Notes under the pieces: generated by a model
Told to the model about the DNA's origin: nothing
The model's database searches: none
What the model saw: only the letters and a program-made list of their open reading frames with translations
DNA from: an uncultured Lachnospiraceae bacterium
Lineage (GTDB): Bacteria > Bacillota > Clostridia > Lachnospirales > Lachnospiraceae
Direction of reading: 5' to 3'
Assembly (NCBI GenBank): GCA_959022495.1
Contig: CAUEYX010000004.1
Location: forward strand, 1-64,000
Length of the DNA stretch: 64,000 nt
Shown here: one piece after another, positions 63,137 through 64,000 of the stretch
Layout of the letters: every line of letters begins with the position of its first letter
Numbering within the stretch: position 1 is the stretch's first letter
Translations under genes and position numbers: made by a program

Positions 63137-63231
63137 GCTGAATGAAAACGAGCTGAAAGCGAAGCTTGAATTTAGTGCGAGGCCGTTCGCGAATCTTAGT
63201 GAATGCGCAGCATGAACTCAGCCTCGCGAAC
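63137..63231 (+). repeat. rpsM-rpsK spacer: two GA-mismatch hairpin elements
   Basis: Element 63137-63177 (degenerate outer helix): AAT/ATT, GA/GA, an imperfect AAAC/GCTT, then a second GA/GA, GCT/AGC and GAA loop. Element 63185-63231: outer GTTCGCG/CGCGAAC, AGT/ACT, GA/GA, ATGC/GCAT with GCA loop. GCGAGGC at 63177 can pair with GCCTCGC at about 63221, an alternative fold. Confidence 0.75.
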
Positions 63232-63269
63232 CACCTTTTGAAAAGAATAGAGAAAGTAGGTTAGTTTAA

Positions 63270-63665
63270 ATGGCAAAGAAAGTTGCAAAGAAAGTAACAA
63301 AAAAACGTGTCAAGAAAAACGTTGAACGGGGACAGGCACATATCCAGTCATCTTTTAATAATACGATCGTAACATTAACAGATACACAGGGAAATGCTCT
63401 TTCATGGGCAAGTGCAGGCGGCCTGGGCTTTAGAGGTTCAAGGAAATCTACTCCATACGCGGCGCAGATGGCAGCTGAGACAGCAGCAAAGGCAGCCCTT
63501 GTGCATGGACTGAAATCCGTAGATGTATTCGTAAAAGGACCGGGATCAGGAAGAGAAGCAGCGATCCGCGCGCTTCAGGCATGCGGGATTGATGTAGTGA
63601 GCATCAAGGACGTAACACCGGTTCCGCACAACGGATGCCGCCCGCCGAAACGCAGAAGAGTGTAA
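63270..63665 (+). CDS. rpsK: Ribosomal protein S11
   Basis: 30S platform protein near the Shine-Dalgarno helix. 131 residues with a Lys-rich N-terminus (MAKKVAKKVTKKRVKKNVERG) and GPGSGREAAIRALQACGIDV plus PHNGCRPPKRRRV tail. The ribosome-binding site is weak (AGAAAGTAGG). Confidence 0.98.
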   Translation: MAKKVAKKVTKKRVKKNVERGQAHIQSSFNNTIVTLTDTQGNALSWASAGGLGFRGSRKSTPYAAQMAAETAAKAALVHGLKSVDVFVKGPGSGREAAIRALQACGIDVVSIKDVTPVPHNGCRPPKRRRV

Positions 63666-63747
63666 TTTGATATCTGATCACTTAAGTACAACGGAAAGTA
63701 AGAAGAGTATCAACGTGATACCCTGATATAAAATTAGGAGGATAGAC

Positions 63748-64000
63748 ATGGCAGTAAACAGAGTTCCTGTTCTTAAAAGATGCCGTTCATTAGGCATGGA
63801 CCCGATTTATCTCGGAATCAATAAGAAATCTAACAGACAGTTAAAAAGAACAAACAGAAAAATGAGCGAGTATGGACTTCAGCTCCGTGAGAAACAGAAA
63901 GCAAAGTTTATCTACGGCGTTCTGGAGAAACCGTTCAGAAACTACTATGCGAAAGCAAAACAGATGGAAGGAATGACAGGTGAGAACCTGATGAGACTTC
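63748..64000 (+). CDS. rpsD: Ribosomal protein S4 (truncated by window end)
   Basis: 30S assembly-nucleating protein and translational repressor in many bacteria. Only the first 84 codons are present (MAVNRVPVLKRCRSLGMDPI), read through to the window edge. ATG 63748 follows AGGAGG. The N-terminus has one Cys, not the zinc-binding set, consistent with the C- form. Confidence 0.93.
   Translation, partial: MAVNRVPVLKRCRSLGMDPIYLGINKKSNRQLKRTNRKMSEYGLQLREKQKAKFIYGVLEKPFRNYYAKAKQMEGMTGENLMRL

Noticed and set aside
19509..63231. Spacer repeats as a CRISPR array or tRNA/rRNA genes
   Set aside because: Copies differ in sequence, are separated by genes rather than unique spacers, and lack tRNA or rRNA landmarks.
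19509..63231. GA-mismatch elements as kink-turns
   Set aside because: The three-base bulge next to the G.A pairs that defines a kink-turn is missing; the T.T mismatch is three pairs away.

Overview
The window looks like a chromosome segment of a gut Lachnospiraceae-type Firmicute (Clostridia, low-to-moderate GC). The evidence is Gram-positive ribosomal operon order, strong AGGAGG ribosome-binding sites, TTGACA/TATAAT promoters, two T-box riboswitches, ECF transporter genes, Zn-ribbon S14 and L36, an [FeFe]-hydrogenase maturase (HydF), and very large secreted glycosidases with discoidin, FIVAR and TGD-type sorting tails. The species cannot be fixed from sequence reading alone.

Layout: 1-12.4 kb holds two giant secreted glycosidases (a GH95-related six-hairpin enzyme and a GH95 fucosidase). 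12.4-18.9 kb holds an RluA-type pseudouridine synthase (minus strand), xpaC-telA, T-box-proS and cysK. 18.9-23.9 kb is the str operon (rpsL, rpsG, fusA, tuf). 24-28.5 kb carries a YitT protein and ecfA1-ecfA2-ecfT-truA. 28.5-30.3 kb has nagB and cutC. 30.4-38.2 kb has a GH29 fucosidase and a GH123/DUF4091-type enzyme, both secreted and TGD-anchored. 38.2-41.2 kb has T-box-tyrS and hydF. 41.1-46.4 kb has an HxlR regulator, a divergent flavin/ferredoxin protein, an osmoprotectant-type ABC transporter and a PutP-type symporter. 46.7-48.8 kb encodes a pilin-like surface protein. 49-64 kb is the S10-spc-alpha ribosomal superoperon, from rpsJ to a truncated rpsD.

The four glycosidases point to foraging on fucosylated, GalNAc-containing host glycans such as mucin, followed by intracellular amino-sugar use (nagB). 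Otherwise the window is translation machinery with its own leader-RNA control.

The most unexpected signal is non-coding. Eight spacers inside the two ribosomal-protein operons (rpsL-rpsG, rplW-rplB, rpmC-rpsQ, rpsZ-rpsH, rpsH-rplF, infA-rpmJ, rpmJ-rpsM, rpsM-rpsK) carry about 17 copies or partial copies of one hairpin family. The hairpin has an outer helix ending ACT/AGT, a T.T mismatch, three base pairs, two opposed GA dinucleotides (a potential tandem G.A motif), and an inner helix. Both helices change by compensatory substitutions between copies, and two copies lie in the opposite orientation. I do not recognise this family. Two further structured leaders (before rpsJ and before rpsM) and two copies of a GGGGTCAG palindromic element are also present.
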